DNA from: Alphaproteobacteria bacterium
Lineage (GTDB): Bacteria > Pseudomonadota > Alphaproteobacteria > CAAHEQ01 > UBA3637
Reading direction: 5' to 3'
Assembly: GCA_015062385.1 (NCBI GenBank)
Contig: SUUT01000005.1
Coordinates: 1 to 64,000, forward strand
Length of the DNA: 64,000 bases
Below the pieces are notes generated by a model. The model ran no database searches and had not been told where the DNA came from. It was given only the letters and a program-made list of their open reading frames with translations. The position numbers and the translations under genes are program-made. Below are positions 1-8,691 of this stretch, piece by piece (positions within the stretch are counted from its first letter, which is position 1; each line of letters opens with the position of its first letter).

Positions 1-668
1 CTGTTGCCGAGGTTGCTCCAACAGCTGAGCCTGCTCCAGCCCCTGTTGCCGAGGTTGCACCAATAGCCGAGCCTGCTCCGGCCCCTGTTGCTGAGGTTGC
101 TCCAACAGCTGAGCCTGCTCCGGCCCCTGTTGCCAAGGTTACTCCAACAGCTGAGCCTGCTCCGGCCCCTGTTGCCAAGGTTGCTCCAACAGCTGAACCT
201 GCTCCGACCCCTATTGCCGAGGTTACTCCAACAGCTGAGCCTGCTCCGGCCCCTGTTGCCAAGGTTGCTCCAACGGCTGAACCAACGCCGACCCCTGTTG
301 CCGAGGTTACTCCAACAGCTGAGCCTGCTCCGGCCCCTGTTGCCGAGGTTATTCCAACAGCTGAGCCTGCTCCGGCCCCTGTTGCCGAGGTTGCTCCGAT
401 AGCTGAGCCAACGCCAGTTCCTGTTGCCGAGGTTGCTCCGATAGCTGAGCCAACGCCAGTTCCTGTTGCCGAGGTTGCTCCAACAGCTGAGCCAACGCCG
501 GTTCCTGTTGCCGAGGTTGCTCCAACAGCTGAACCAACGCCGGCCCCTGTTGCTGAGGTTGCTCCAACAGCTGAGCCAATGCCGGCCCCTGTTGCCGAGG
601 TTGCTCCGATAGCCGAGCCAACGCCGGTTCCTGTTGCCGAGGTTACTCCAACAGCTGAGCCTGCTCCA
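1..668 (+). repeat. 42-bp in-frame tandem repeat array (about 16 copies)
   Basis: A 42-bp unit encoding 14 residues repeats head to tail through almost all the visible coding sequence. Copies differ at a few positions (GCT/ACT, CCGATAGCT/CCAACAGCT), so sub-families can be followed along the array. The array runs off the left edge. The unit is a multiple of three, so copy-number change would keep the frame and only alter protein length. Confidence 0.92.
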
Positions 669-833
669 ACACCAAACACAACGAAAACACTTTATGATAT
701 ACCTTCTGTAATCAATCCGACAATCCATCCGGCCCAATATACAGCTCATCAAGTACCGGATATGACATATGGTATCGATATTCATACCGAACCATTGGCC
801 ATTCAACAAATTCCGGCTGTTGCAAATGATTAA
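1..833 (+). CDS. Pro/Ala/Glu repeat protein, 3' end of a gene
   Basis: The reading frame is open from the window edge (codons from base 3) to TAA at 831-833, so only the C-terminal ~277 residues are visible. Residues up to about base 668 are a tandem 14-residue repeat of the type AEPAPAPVAEVAPT, with variants such as AEPTPVPVAEVAPI. A unique tail of about 55 residues follows, rich in Ile, Pro, Thr and His, and ends in PAVAND. No membrane segment or recognisable domain is visible in this part. Pro/Ala/Val/Glu repeats of this kind often form extended spacers in periplasm- or envelope-spanning proteins, so an envelope role is possible but inferred. The start and any signal peptide lie outside the window. 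Confidence 0.8.
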   Translation, partial: VAEVAPTAEPAPAPVAEVAPIAEPAPAPVAEVAPTAEPAPAPVAKVTPTAEPAPAPVAKVAPTAEPAPTPIAEVTPTAEPAPAPVAKVAPTAEPTPTPVAEVTPTAEPAPAPVAEVIPTAEPAPAPVAEVAPIAEPTPVPVAEVAPIAEPTPVPVAEVAPTAEPTPVPVAEVAPTAEPTPAPVAEVAPTAEPMPAPVAEVAPIAEPTPVPVAEVTPTAEPAPTPNTTKTLYDIPSVINPTIHPAQYTAHQVPDMTYGIDIHTEPLAIQQIPAVAND

Positions 834-936
834 CATTCATTCTAAAACAATTATTTAAAATGATTATTTATCAATTTGTATAATTTAAGATACAAAAATA
901 TAAATTCATTATTTTGTCCTTGAAAATTACAACCGT

Positions 937-956
937 AGTCTTCGGGACTTTTTTTT
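937..956 (+). terminator. Small hairpin plus T-tract
   Basis: AGTC (937-940) and GACT (946-949) form a short stem around a UUCG-type loop, followed by seven T residues. It lies about 100 bp downstream of the repeat-protein stop and would suit as its rho-independent terminator, although the stem is short. Confidence 0.45.
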
Positions 957-1195
957 ACTTTCTGAATTTTGAAAAACACTTTTTTTCAAATACATTTTAT
1001 TTGCCCAATTTATCTCGGATACAGCTTACAATCAAAATCATTCATGATATCAAATACAACATGATTTGTATAAATAAATTGTCATAGAAAATGCAGTTCT
1101 TTCCATAAAATCTTGCAAAAATTTCAACTGACGAACGAAATTTAAAAGGACTAATACCAGATACATTAGGCTGTGAAAGTTTCCACAATCAATTA

Positions 1196-1217
1196 AATCC
1201 CCGAAAATTCGGGGATT
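1196..1217 (-). terminator. Perfect 10-bp hairpin downstream of leftward gene
   Basis: AATCCCCGAA and TTCGGGGATT pair perfectly around a 2-nt spacer, 29 bp past the stop of the leftward gene at 1247. No strong T-tract follows on either strand, so it could be a weak terminator or a 3'-end-stabilising structure. Confidence 0.5.
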
Positions 1218-1246
1218 AACACGTCTTAAAATGCATTTATGTTATT

Positions 1247-1831
1247 TTAATTACCATTATAACGGATAACCACTCCTGAACGCATTCTAGCAAAAACAAC
1301 ATTCGGTCGTGTTCCGTCTTTTTGAATTGTTTTCGGCATTGCCGGATTAATCGGGTTATCTGACGGAACGGGAACACCATCATCTATGCGTTTTTGGATT
1401 GGTAATTTTTTTGTCGCCGGCAAAGGTGTTTTAGGCATAATTTCTTCCGGAGAAATCCCTTCGGTTATTGCCTCCGCCTCCAATGCTTTCACTTGTTCTT
1501 GTTGGCGGATTTCCAACCGCTGTGCCGTAAAAATACTTTTGTCTTCCCGCGCATTTGTTAATGCCTCACTTGTTTTTTCAATATCGGAAACCATCTGTAT
1601 AATCTTTTCGGACGGTTCTTTTGGTTTATCTTTTTGATGAGACTTACAAAATTCTGCGTAAGTTCCCAAAACAGCAATAACAACCAAACCGGCACAATAT
1701 GCACTCATCATATTTAAAAAAGCTCTCTTTTCTTCCGGTGTCGGTTCGGCAGTTACCATCTTAACAAGTTCGTCATCTCTGTCAATGCGTGTATTTTTAG
1801 GTGTTTCTTCAAAAATAATATTTTCTTTCAT
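1247..1831 (-). CDS. Hypothetical single-pass membrane protein (194 aa)
   Basis: I do not recognise this protein. A short acidic/polar N-terminus is followed by one hydrophobic segment at about residues 43-60 (CAGLVVIAVLGTYAEF), then a charged, probably coiled-coil stretch (about residues 70-125) and a Pro/Lys-rich tail. The topology looks like a membrane anchor with one long soluble domain. The start is supported by an AAGGAAAA ribosome binding site upstream. The next gene to the right, a small lipoprotein, is on the same strand 44 bp upstream, so the two may be co-transcribed and both envelope-located. No function is assigned. Confidence 0.72.
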   Translation of the reverse strand: MKENIIFEETPKNTRIDRDDELVKMVTAEPTPEEKRAFLNMMSAYCAGLVVIAVLGTYAEFCKSHQKDKPKEPSEKIIQMVSDIEKTSEALTNAREDKSIFTAQRLEIRQQEQVKALEAEAITEGISPEEIMPKTPLPATKKLPIQKRIDDGVPVPSDNPINPAMPKTIQKDGTRPNVVFARMRSGVVIRYNGN

Positions 1832-1875
1832 TATCCGTTTTCCTTATTTTAAATAAAATACGCTTATACTTTCAA

Positions 1876-2259
1876 TTAATTGCGACAATATTCATATAAT
1901 ACAATATTCGGTGTAACATTTTTCCATTGCAACAGTGTTTTCCGTTCACCGCATTCCAAAGATTCAATGGCTTCCCGATAATCATTCAGATTTTGTTGTC
2001 CGCACGTCCGAACGTTTCTGGAATCCAACCCCATATATTCTACGGTTGCCGGATTGCCGTCTGTATCAAAATGTAAAAGCGTTACTAACTCTTGCCGATC
2101 CGGTACATAATGACATCTGTCTCTTTGTGGTGTAATAAGCGTTGCCGAATGATACCATTCAAAATCTTGCGGATGTAAATATCTTTCTTTACACCCCGTC
2201 ATTAACGGGATCAATCCCGCAAAACAAAAAAGTTTGGAAAGAAATTGTTTATTTGTCAT
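1876..2259 (-). CDS. Small lipoprotein (127 aa)
   Basis: The N-terminus is a classical lipoprotein signal: positive residues, a hydrophobic stretch, then a lipobox ending in LMTGC, so the mature protein would begin at Cys24. I chose the ATG at 2259 rather than the longer in-frame start at 2322 because AGAGGGG lies just upstream of it and the signal peptide begins there. The mature domain of about 100 residues contains several Cys residues (CHYVP, CGQQN, ECGER, EYCRN) that could form disulphides in the periplasm. I do not recognise the family. It precedes the membrane protein at 1247 on the same strand. Confidence 0.72.
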   Translation of the reverse strand: MTNKQFLSKLFCFAGLIPLMTGCKERYLHPQDFEWYHSATLITPQRDRCHYVPDRQELVTLLHFDTDGNPATVEYMGLDSRNVRTCGQQNLNDYREAIESLECGERKTLLQWKNVTPNIVLYEYCRN

Positions 2260-2532
2260 AAAATCCCCTCTTGTGATGAATGTTTTATTAAAAATAGCAC
2301 ATCCATATTCATTTGTCAACAATTTTTAATATTTTTCACAAAAAAAACAGAACAACCACCGATATTACCGTAAAAACGACACAAGAAAACACAAACCAAA
2401 CATTGAAATGGCACAAGTTTAGAAAAAGCAAATATTTTTATTAAATTATATATTTTTTTTAAAATTTCCCACCAAAAACAGATAAAATGTGAAAAAAACA
2501 CAAAAAAAAGAACACATTTTAATAAAAAAATA

Positions 2533-2561
2533 TTGATTTTATAAAAATCCTATGATAGAAT
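2533..2561 (+). promoter_or_regulatory. Sigma70-type promoter for the 2600-7582 operon
   Basis: TTGATT (2533-2538) and TAGAAT (2556-2561) are separated by exactly 17 bp, 38 bp before the start codon of the first large gene. The surrounding gap (2260-2599) is very AT-rich and holds nothing else I can support. Confidence 0.6.
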
Positions 2562-2599
2562 GAAGAAAATGACAGGATTTTAAAGTCACGGAGGCAACC

Positions 2600-4960
2600 A
2601 TGAAAGCAGCACACGGACTGATACCCATCGGATCACATCAAGTTGTTGTGAATGAGTATACACGACAAATGCAACGCTACTTAGAAGACAAATCAGACGG
2701 TGTAATCAGTGATACATATTGGAGTGCCACAGTGGATAAACGCATAGCTGGCATCCAAAAAGAAATGCAATTTCGTGAAACAGTCAACCATCGTTTAACA
2801 ATTAATGCTTTTCAAGCTTTTCAAAAAATACGAAAGGCAGAAATTGAAGCTAAAATTGCACAAATACAAGCTGAACAACAATCTGTTGAACAAATACAAG
2901 CCATTATACAACGAGATAAATCCATTTTACCTAGTGCACTGGAAATGCAAAACGATTTACTATCCTTACAAGAAGAACTTGATGCATTACAAAAATCTAC
3001 AAGCTTTGCTGATTTTGCGAGAAAAACAGGACAATTCCAATCTTATAATCAAGAACTTGATTTATTAAACAAACTAGCAAAAAGGATGGAAGATTCGGAC
3101 AAAAACAAAGAAACAGTTTTAGATACAATTGAAACTATCCACCCGTTTATTGATTCTCGTTATAACATGATGCAAAGTATTGCCTTTGCGTTAAAAGAAG
3201 ATGAAACACTCCCTATACTAGCATATAATAAAAATGATATCGTATCACATTATTCAAATATTGCTAAAGGATTAAAAGAAGTACAAAAAAAACAACATGA
3301 AGGTTTATTTGCAACACAAAAAGGGCGAGATGAACATATTAGAACATGTTTATGGGACAATGTATATCACTCCTTATCCGAAGTTGAAGGTTTATCTAAT
3401 GCGTATGAAGATGCCATCAGTACTATTATGAATTCAGATGAATGGCAAAATATTCGACATTATATTCGAATGAAAGCCGCACAAAACAATCAATCAGATA
3501 AAATCATTGCTTTTGACGGATTAAGAAGTTCTTTAATGTACTATATTGATAAACATCCCAACATGGGGAAACCGGATATTCCAAACCTGTTTGATTATTG
3601 GGATAAAGCAGAAGAAAAACAAACTGCTTTTATGAACACGCATAAAATATATACTGAAATACGTCCTGTTTTGGATTCTTATGCAGAACGTGTTCAATTA
3701 TATCACTTTTTACAACAAACCATTCAAGAGTACCAAAACGATAAAAAGAAAAATCCGAAAGAATTTGAACACCTTTCTGCCATGAAAGATGTGTATCCCT
3801 TACAAACCGGAAAATTACTGGAACTATCTACTGAAAAATTCAGAGAAGATGACTATGAAACCACCCACCGGCTTAGTCGATGTGCTGCTCGATTGGTTGA
3901 TAAAGATAAATTAGGAGCTTCAATATATGAAGGAGCCATGATTGGGTTAGCTGTGGTTCCCATGGGAGCAGGATTAGTCGGGATAGGAGTCGGTATTGCA
4001 TCTACTGTTGGTATCAGTGCCGGATTATCAGTGACAACCATTGAAACAGATGAAAATGGCAACAAAAAATTCGGCGGATTAGCATGGGAAAAAAGTAAAA
4101 GCGGAAATCCACGTACAACCTGTATGCAAGCAGTACAAAATAAATTAGCAGAACTCCCCGGCATGCAAAAATTAGCAGAAATAGCCGACACCCACATCCG
4201 AGAAGAAATGGAAGAATATCATGAAAACAGTCGGCAACGAGAAAAAAATGCCATTGATGCTATCAATCAAATTCCCATAGATGATTTTGATAAAGCATTA
4301 TCTTTTGCCATGAATTGCACAAACACAGCCATAGATAATGACATTTTAAATTTTGTGCACGATGCCCGTCAATTACAAAACACCTATAAAAACGAAGAAG
4401 AATTTATAAACGCATATACTGAACACCAGAATGAATTCAAACAAAATGATATTAATTTATCCCTTGAACCGGACAATGCTGAATATATATTAAAACAAAA
4501 TGAATTAAAATATAATGAATTATTGTTTCAAGCTGCCATTACCGGACGTTATTTTGCAATGGCCTCAATTTATCATTATGACAATGGAGAACCAATGGTC
4601 CGCTCATATGATACATTTGAAGGTGCAAATTTACAGGCATTAAAACATTTGGAACAAGCTATTGCTGCCGCAAATTCGGCAGAATATGAATTACAATTAC
4701 GTTCAGAAATCATCACTAACTGGCAAAAAAGAGGAAAACCGATAGTTGAAACACCTCATGAAGAAGATGAGACAGAAGCGATGGAACAAATGCTTAAAGA
4801 ACATAATTGGTTAATACAAACAGAAACAAGCATCTCAAAAACAACACCGGACAATACAGAAAGAAAGAACAATATTAAAAATCATTTAAACGCTTCTCCG
4901 GTTTTGGATGAAGATACCACCTTTCAATTTCAACATTTTAAAGAGAAAGTTTATAATTAA
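2600..4960 (+). CDS. Large coiled-coil protein with a glycine-rich hydrophobic segment (786 aa)
   Basis: I do not recognise this protein. It is mostly predicted helix: long Gln/Glu/Lys-rich coiled-coil stretches (about residues 60-170 and 370-430) flank a glycine-rich hydrophobic segment at about 444-478 (GAGLVGIGVGIASTVGISAG). The latter resembles the hydrophobic hairpins of membrane-active proteins. A second helical region follows, then a charged C-terminus. There is no signal peptide. GGAGG precedes the start. The next gene begins 12 bp after this one with its own strong AGGAGG site, so the pair forms an operon from the promoter at 2533. A structural or membrane-associated role fits the composition but is inference. 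Confidence 0.75.
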   Translation: MKAAHGLIPIGSHQVVVNEYTRQMQRYLEDKSDGVISDTYWSATVDKRIAGIQKEMQFRETVNHRLTINAFQAFQKIRKAEIEAKIAQIQAEQQSVEQIQAIIQRDKSILPSALEMQNDLLSLQEELDALQKSTSFADFARKTGQFQSYNQELDLLNKLAKRMEDSDKNKETVLDTIETIHPFIDSRYNMMQSIAFALKEDETLPILAYNKNDIVSHYSNIAKGLKEVQKKQHEGLFATQKGRDEHIRTCLWDNVYHSLSEVEGLSNAYEDAISTIMNSDEWQNIRHYIRMKAAQNNQSDKIIAFDGLRSSLMYYIDKHPNMGKPDIPNLFDYWDKAEEKQTAFMNTHKIYTEIRPVLDSYAERVQLYHFLQQTIQEYQNDKKKNPKEFEHLSAMKDVYPLQTGKLLELSTEKFREDDYETTHRLSRCAARLVDKDKLGASIYEGAMIGLAVVPMGAGLVGIGVGIASTVGISAGLSVTTIETDENGNKKFGGLAWEKSKSGNPRTTCMQAVQNKLAELPGMQKLAEIADTHIREEMEEYHENSRQREKNAIDAINQIPIDDFDKALSFAMNCTNTAIDNDILNFVHDARQLQNTYKNEEEFINAYTEHQNEFKQNDINLSLEPDNAEYILKQNELKYNELLFQAAITGRYFAMASIYHYDNGEPMVRSYDTFEGANLQALKHLEQAIAAANSAEYELQLRSEIITNWQKRGKPIVETPHEEDETEAMEQMLKEHNWLIQTETSISKTTPDNTERKNNIKNHLNASPVLDEDTTFQFQHFKEKVYN

Positions 4961-4972
4961 CAGGAGGATAAC

Positions 4973-7582
4973 ATGGCTGAGAATACTTTTAACATTACAA
5001 CATCCGTTCAAACAGCTCAACAAACAGCTGTACGTAATATTGATCAAGTTTTGAAAGTTGCACAAGATGTAAAAACTGATGCAAATTCAATGGATATAGG
5101 GGCTTATGCAGAAGCACTTATTGGAGCAGGATTGCTTACTGTAGGGGTAAAAAAAATACATGCGACACGAGTTGGTAAATACTTTTTCAAGATAAATCAA
5201 TGTGCCCGAATGATTGATTTGATGAATGAACTGGAAAAAGCCGGATATGACATAAAAGATTTATATAGCAAAAAAATGGGAACCACTTTAGACCTTCAAG
5301 ATCTTACAAACCAAATCAAACAGATATCTGCTCCAGGACAAAAAGGTGTGTCAAAAAAAATAGATGACATGTATAAACAGTTAAATAAATTTAGCGAATA
5401 TCTTTTTGATGAAAAGGCAGTTCAAAATATTATTAAGTCTTCCGACTTAGCTACCGATCTTGCAAGATTACAAAATACAGGAATTGCAGGTTGGGACGGA
5501 AAAATTGTTAAAGAAAAACTGGATGACCTTTTGCGTGAAGCAGAATATTTAAAACCAACACATCCATTCAGTCCGGAATTAAAACGCTATCAAACGGCAC
5601 AAAACGCTCTTACAACAACAATAGACGACCTAAACAAAAAGGCAATAGCTGCATGTAATACCTATGAAAGTAGGGTTAGACAAATATGGAACAAGAATAT
5701 ACCAGAGTATTACGATAAAGCAATCAAAAACTATTTTGATGACCTGAGAGCACGCGGTTCATGCCCTCAAAATATGGATGAACTGATTCAAAAACTCAAT
5801 GATAGCTCAAAAAAAGGGCTTACACCAACTCAAACAACAAACCTTAAAGCTATATCTGTTTCTTCCTATGTTGATGATTATATGAAAGCAAAGGATGCTT
5901 TCACTAATGCAGAAAAAGCATTCCAATCTGTTGCTGATGATGTGGCCTCAAAATTATCCGAACGTGTTGCCGGAGCAAAAATGGCTGCACTTGAGACAAA
6001 TATTAAAAGAACGGCAGAAATCGTACGCGATATTGGGCATGGAAAAAATTATACATTAGCGCGTGAAATTTATGGTAACAACAATCATCTCAGAGCCGTT
6101 ACGGAAGATCCTACTCAAGCAGTAAAAAAAGTAGAATCGTTAATTACAGAACAAGCCGAAAAAACAAAATGGTACAAAGGCGGAAGAGCAACTGATTTTA
6201 CTAAAAAATTATTAAATCCATCATCAAGTTTTCGCCGATTACTTTCCACTGGCGTATTAACGGTTGGTGGAGCACTATTGATATGGGATAGTATCACGAA
6301 TAATTATACTCCGGATGATGTTGAAGATGTTATGAAGAAGCTTGAAGCACAACTAAAACAAATGCCTGAACAAACATCCATTCGTAATTACAATAATGAT
6401 GAACGTTTAAAATTGTTAAATTATTTGATAAAACACACACCGGCAGATAGAACTGAAGAACGAAAATATTTGGCGAATATCAAAAACGCTGGTATGCATG
6501 TTCCTTTACCTGAAGACGTTTTAAAGCGTTTAGAAGCATCTAATTTACCTAAAGAATTCATCGAACAGGCAAGAGAACACTTAACAACCACAACAGATAA
6601 TGCATTCTTTGATTCTGTTGCCAAGGCTTATCCGGATGCATTAATAGAGAATGTAAATACCACGGATAACACACAAAATTTAAATGATACTGAAACCGAA
6701 CAAGGAGGCGTTACTGATGGTTCTCCGACTTCGGTTCCGGAACCGGATCCGACAGCAAGTCCGGATCCGAACAAAAAACCGAAACCGGAACCGGATCCGA
6801 CAGCAAGTCCGGATCCCAAAAAAGAACCGGAACCGGATCCGACAGCAAAAACAGATGAAGATCCGGACAAACAGAAAGGCCACTCCGGAAAAAGAGATCC
6901 GAACAAGCCGTATTCATTAGATGAAATCAAAAACCCTCAAAACATGTCAAAACAAGATCTTCAAGATTACCTCGAACGAGGGAAAATATTGGCGGCAAAA
7001 AAACAATTGGGAAAACTAACACCGGAAGAAGAACAGGAATTCAAGGCTCTTTCATCTGCTTTTAATGGGTATAATTCTTTACATGGGTCAAAGCAAACCG
7101 ATACCTCCGGAAAGGGTAATGGGACCCAAAAAGCTCCTGGAAATCCTCCTATAACTACCCCTGGGAACACCCCTGGAAATGCTCCCGGAACAGGCAAAAG
7201 TCCCGCTAATGATGCCAGCGGTAATAGTGATTCTACGAAAACACTACCGCCGGAAGCACTTATTCAAGCTGATCAACGAGGGTTCTGGGAAAGAAACTGG
7301 GATTGGATTGTTGCAGCAGTAGCCGCCGTTGCAGTTGCCATTGGGGCAGTTTTCTTAATTCGGAAACAAAAAAAGAAAACAGATAAAGCAAAAGACGAAG
7401 CCTCCACATTACAAACACAGGTTACTGATTTGACAAATAAAGTTAATGAATTAACCGAAAAAAAAGACGGTTCTACATTAGCCAACAATTCAACTCAGAT
7501 TAATACTGATACGTTAGATGGTAACACCGGAAACGGAGAAAACACAACAATTATTGTTCCAAGTTCAAAATCTATGGGATAA
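4973..7582 (+). CDS. Large membrane/coiled-coil protein with Pro-rich repeats (869 aa)
   Basis: This is an unrecognised protein with a clear layout. A weakly hydrophobic segment lies near residues 46-58, followed by a long helical region. A membrane-like segment sits at about 421-441 (STGVLTVGGALLIW). PDPTASPDP-type repeats lie at about 588-630, then a Gly/Pro-rich linker, a strong transmembrane helix at about 776-798 ending in RKQKKK, and a coiled coil at about 806-832. Residues ~345-470 resemble the protein encoded at 27744-29228. Shared landmarks are VRDxGH about 70 residues before the hydrophobic helix, a KWxxxRxA stretch, and D-x-NNYxPD just after the helix. The two look like distant paralogues. 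It is second in an operon with the 786-aa protein. Confidence 0.75.
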   Translation: MAENTFNITTSVQTAQQTAVRNIDQVLKVAQDVKTDANSMDIGAYAEALIGAGLLTVGVKKIHATRVGKYFFKINQCARMIDLMNELEKAGYDIKDLYSKKMGTTLDLQDLTNQIKQISAPGQKGVSKKIDDMYKQLNKFSEYLFDEKAVQNIIKSSDLATDLARLQNTGIAGWDGKIVKEKLDDLLREAEYLKPTHPFSPELKRYQTAQNALTTTIDDLNKKAIAACNTYESRVRQIWNKNIPEYYDKAIKNYFDDLRARGSCPQNMDELIQKLNDSSKKGLTPTQTTNLKAISVSSYVDDYMKAKDAFTNAEKAFQSVADDVASKLSERVAGAKMAALETNIKRTAEIVRDIGHGKNYTLAREIYGNNNHLRAVTEDPTQAVKKVESLITEQAEKTKWYKGGRATDFTKKLLNPSSSFRRLLSTGVLTVGGALLIWDSITNNYTPDDVEDVMKKLEAQLKQMPEQTSIRNYNNDERLKLLNYLIKHTPADRTEERKYLANIKNAGMHVPLPEDVLKRLEASNLPKEFIEQAREHLTTTTDNAFFDSVAKAYPDALIENVNTTDNTQNLNDTETEQGGVTDGSPTSVPEPDPTASPDPNKKPKPEPDPTASPDPKKEPEPDPTAKTDEDPDKQKGHSGKRDPNKPYSLDEIKNPQNMSKQDLQDYLERGKILAAKKQLGKLTPEEEQEFKALSSAFNGYNSLHGSKQTDTSGKGNGTQKAPGNPPITTPGNTPGNAPGTGKSPANDASGNSDSTKTLPPEALIQADQRGFWERNWDWIVAAVAAVAVAIGAVFLIRKQKKKTDKAKDEASTLQTQVTDLTNKVNELTEKKDGSTLANNSTQINTDTLDGNTGNGENTTIIVPSSKSMG

Positions 7583-7601
7583 TGTATTATTTACAGAAAA
7601 G

Positions 7602-7636
7602 ACAGCTCTTGTTATCTTAACAGGAGCTGTTTTTTA
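7602..7636 (+). terminator. Rho-independent terminator of the two-gene operon
   Basis: ACAGCTC and GAGCTGT, with an inner TGTTA/TAACA pairing, form a strong stem from 7602 to 7630 followed by a T-tract, 20 bp past the stop of the 869-aa gene. Confidence 0.85.
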
Positions 7637-7743
7637 TCTATAAATATTTAAATAATTTTACGTGACACCGCTTTTCATTCTCATCATATTAAACTTATTT
7701 CAACATCTGGTAGAGAATCGGCACCAATATGCGACCTTTTCAT

Positions 7744-8520
7744 GACAAGATTTCAGACAAAATGCCGGAAAATCTTTACATTTTCCGTCATTCCGGATTC
7801 AATCCGAAATCTCGGGGAAACATGGCACGAATGTTTTACCATTATCGTGACGAGACCCCATGTTGAGGTACGGGGTGACAAAAAAGATAAAAAGGAGCAC
7901 AGAGTAACGATGGGAATAAAAAGGGCTTGTAAAATATATATCTCTTTTTCTTTAAAGTGGATTGATACCGGTAAATCTTCACATTTGCCGTCATTCCGGA
8001 TTCAATCCGGAATCTCGGGGAAACATGGCACGAATGTTTTACCATTATCGTGACGAGTCTCCGAATCAAACCTAGCGTAACGAAAAAGATTAAAAGGGGC
8101 ACAGAGTAACGATGGGAATAAAAAAGGCTTGTAAAATATATATCTCTTTTTCTTTAAAGTGGATTGATGCCGGAAAATCTTTACATTTTCCGTCATTCCA
8201 GATTCAATCCGGAATCTCGGGGAAACATGGCACGAATGTTTTACCATTATCGTGACGAGACTCCGTGTTGAGGTACGGGGTGACGAAAAAGATAAAAAGG
8301 GGCATAAGGTAACGATGGGAATAAAAAGGGCTTGTAAAATATATATCTCTTTTTCTTTAAAGTGGATTGATACCGGTAAATCTTCACATTTGCCGTCATT
8401 CCGGATTCAATCCGGAATCTCGGGGAAACATGGCACGAATGTTTTACCATTATCGTGACGAGTCTCCGAATCAAACCCAGCGTAACGAAAAAGATTAAAA
8501 GGGGCACAGAGTAACGATGG
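7744..8520 (+). repeat. ~202-bp tandem repeat array (nearly four copies) with nested palindromes
   Basis: A unit of 202-203 bp repeats head to tail. The landmark CGATGGGAATAAA falls at 7908, 8110 and 8313, and the final CGATGG at 8515. Each unit holds a near-perfect palindrome, ATTCCGGATT/AATCCGGAAT, and an arm reading CATTATCGTGACGAG. Odd and even copies differ (CTCCGTGTTGAGGTACGGGG against CTCCGAATCAAACC), giving an A-B-A-B look. The open frames inside it change with copy number and are not genes. Parts of the unit recur in degenerate form at 10.6, 21.9, 26.6 and 63.4 kb. Confidence 0.9.
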
Positions 8521-8691
8521 CGGGATGAAAATATTCAAACTGAATTTGAAGGAACAAATTGCAAAAAAAGAGGTACTCAAAAAAATTATTTGTTTTGTTA
8601 TCGTTATAATCGAAATTGCCTTATTTTATAGCTATAATAAATATCTTTTCTATAAATAGATAAAATTTTTATCCCTATAAAAAAACATAAT
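8521..8691. other. AT-rich gap after the repeat array
   Basis: This sequence runs from the end of the 202-bp array to the mnmG stop codon. I see no gene and no convincing terminator in it. Confidence 0.5.

Larger units (their letters stand above)
834..1246. other. Intergenic region between convergent genes
   Basis: This gap separates the end of the repeat protein from a leftward gene. It contains a small hairpin plus T-run at 937-956 and a perfect hairpin at 1196-1217. The remainder is AT-rich with no coding frame I can support. Confidence 0.6.

Noticed and set aside
2316..2501. 61-codon leftward frame upstream of the lipoprotein
   Set aside because: Low-complexity Phe/Cys-rich translation, no ribosome binding site, and it overlaps promoter sequence.
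7742..8507. Several open frames of 68-103 codons in the 202-bp array on both strands
   Set aside because: They repeat with the unit, lack ribosome binding sites, and run through palindromes. They are by-products of the repeat.
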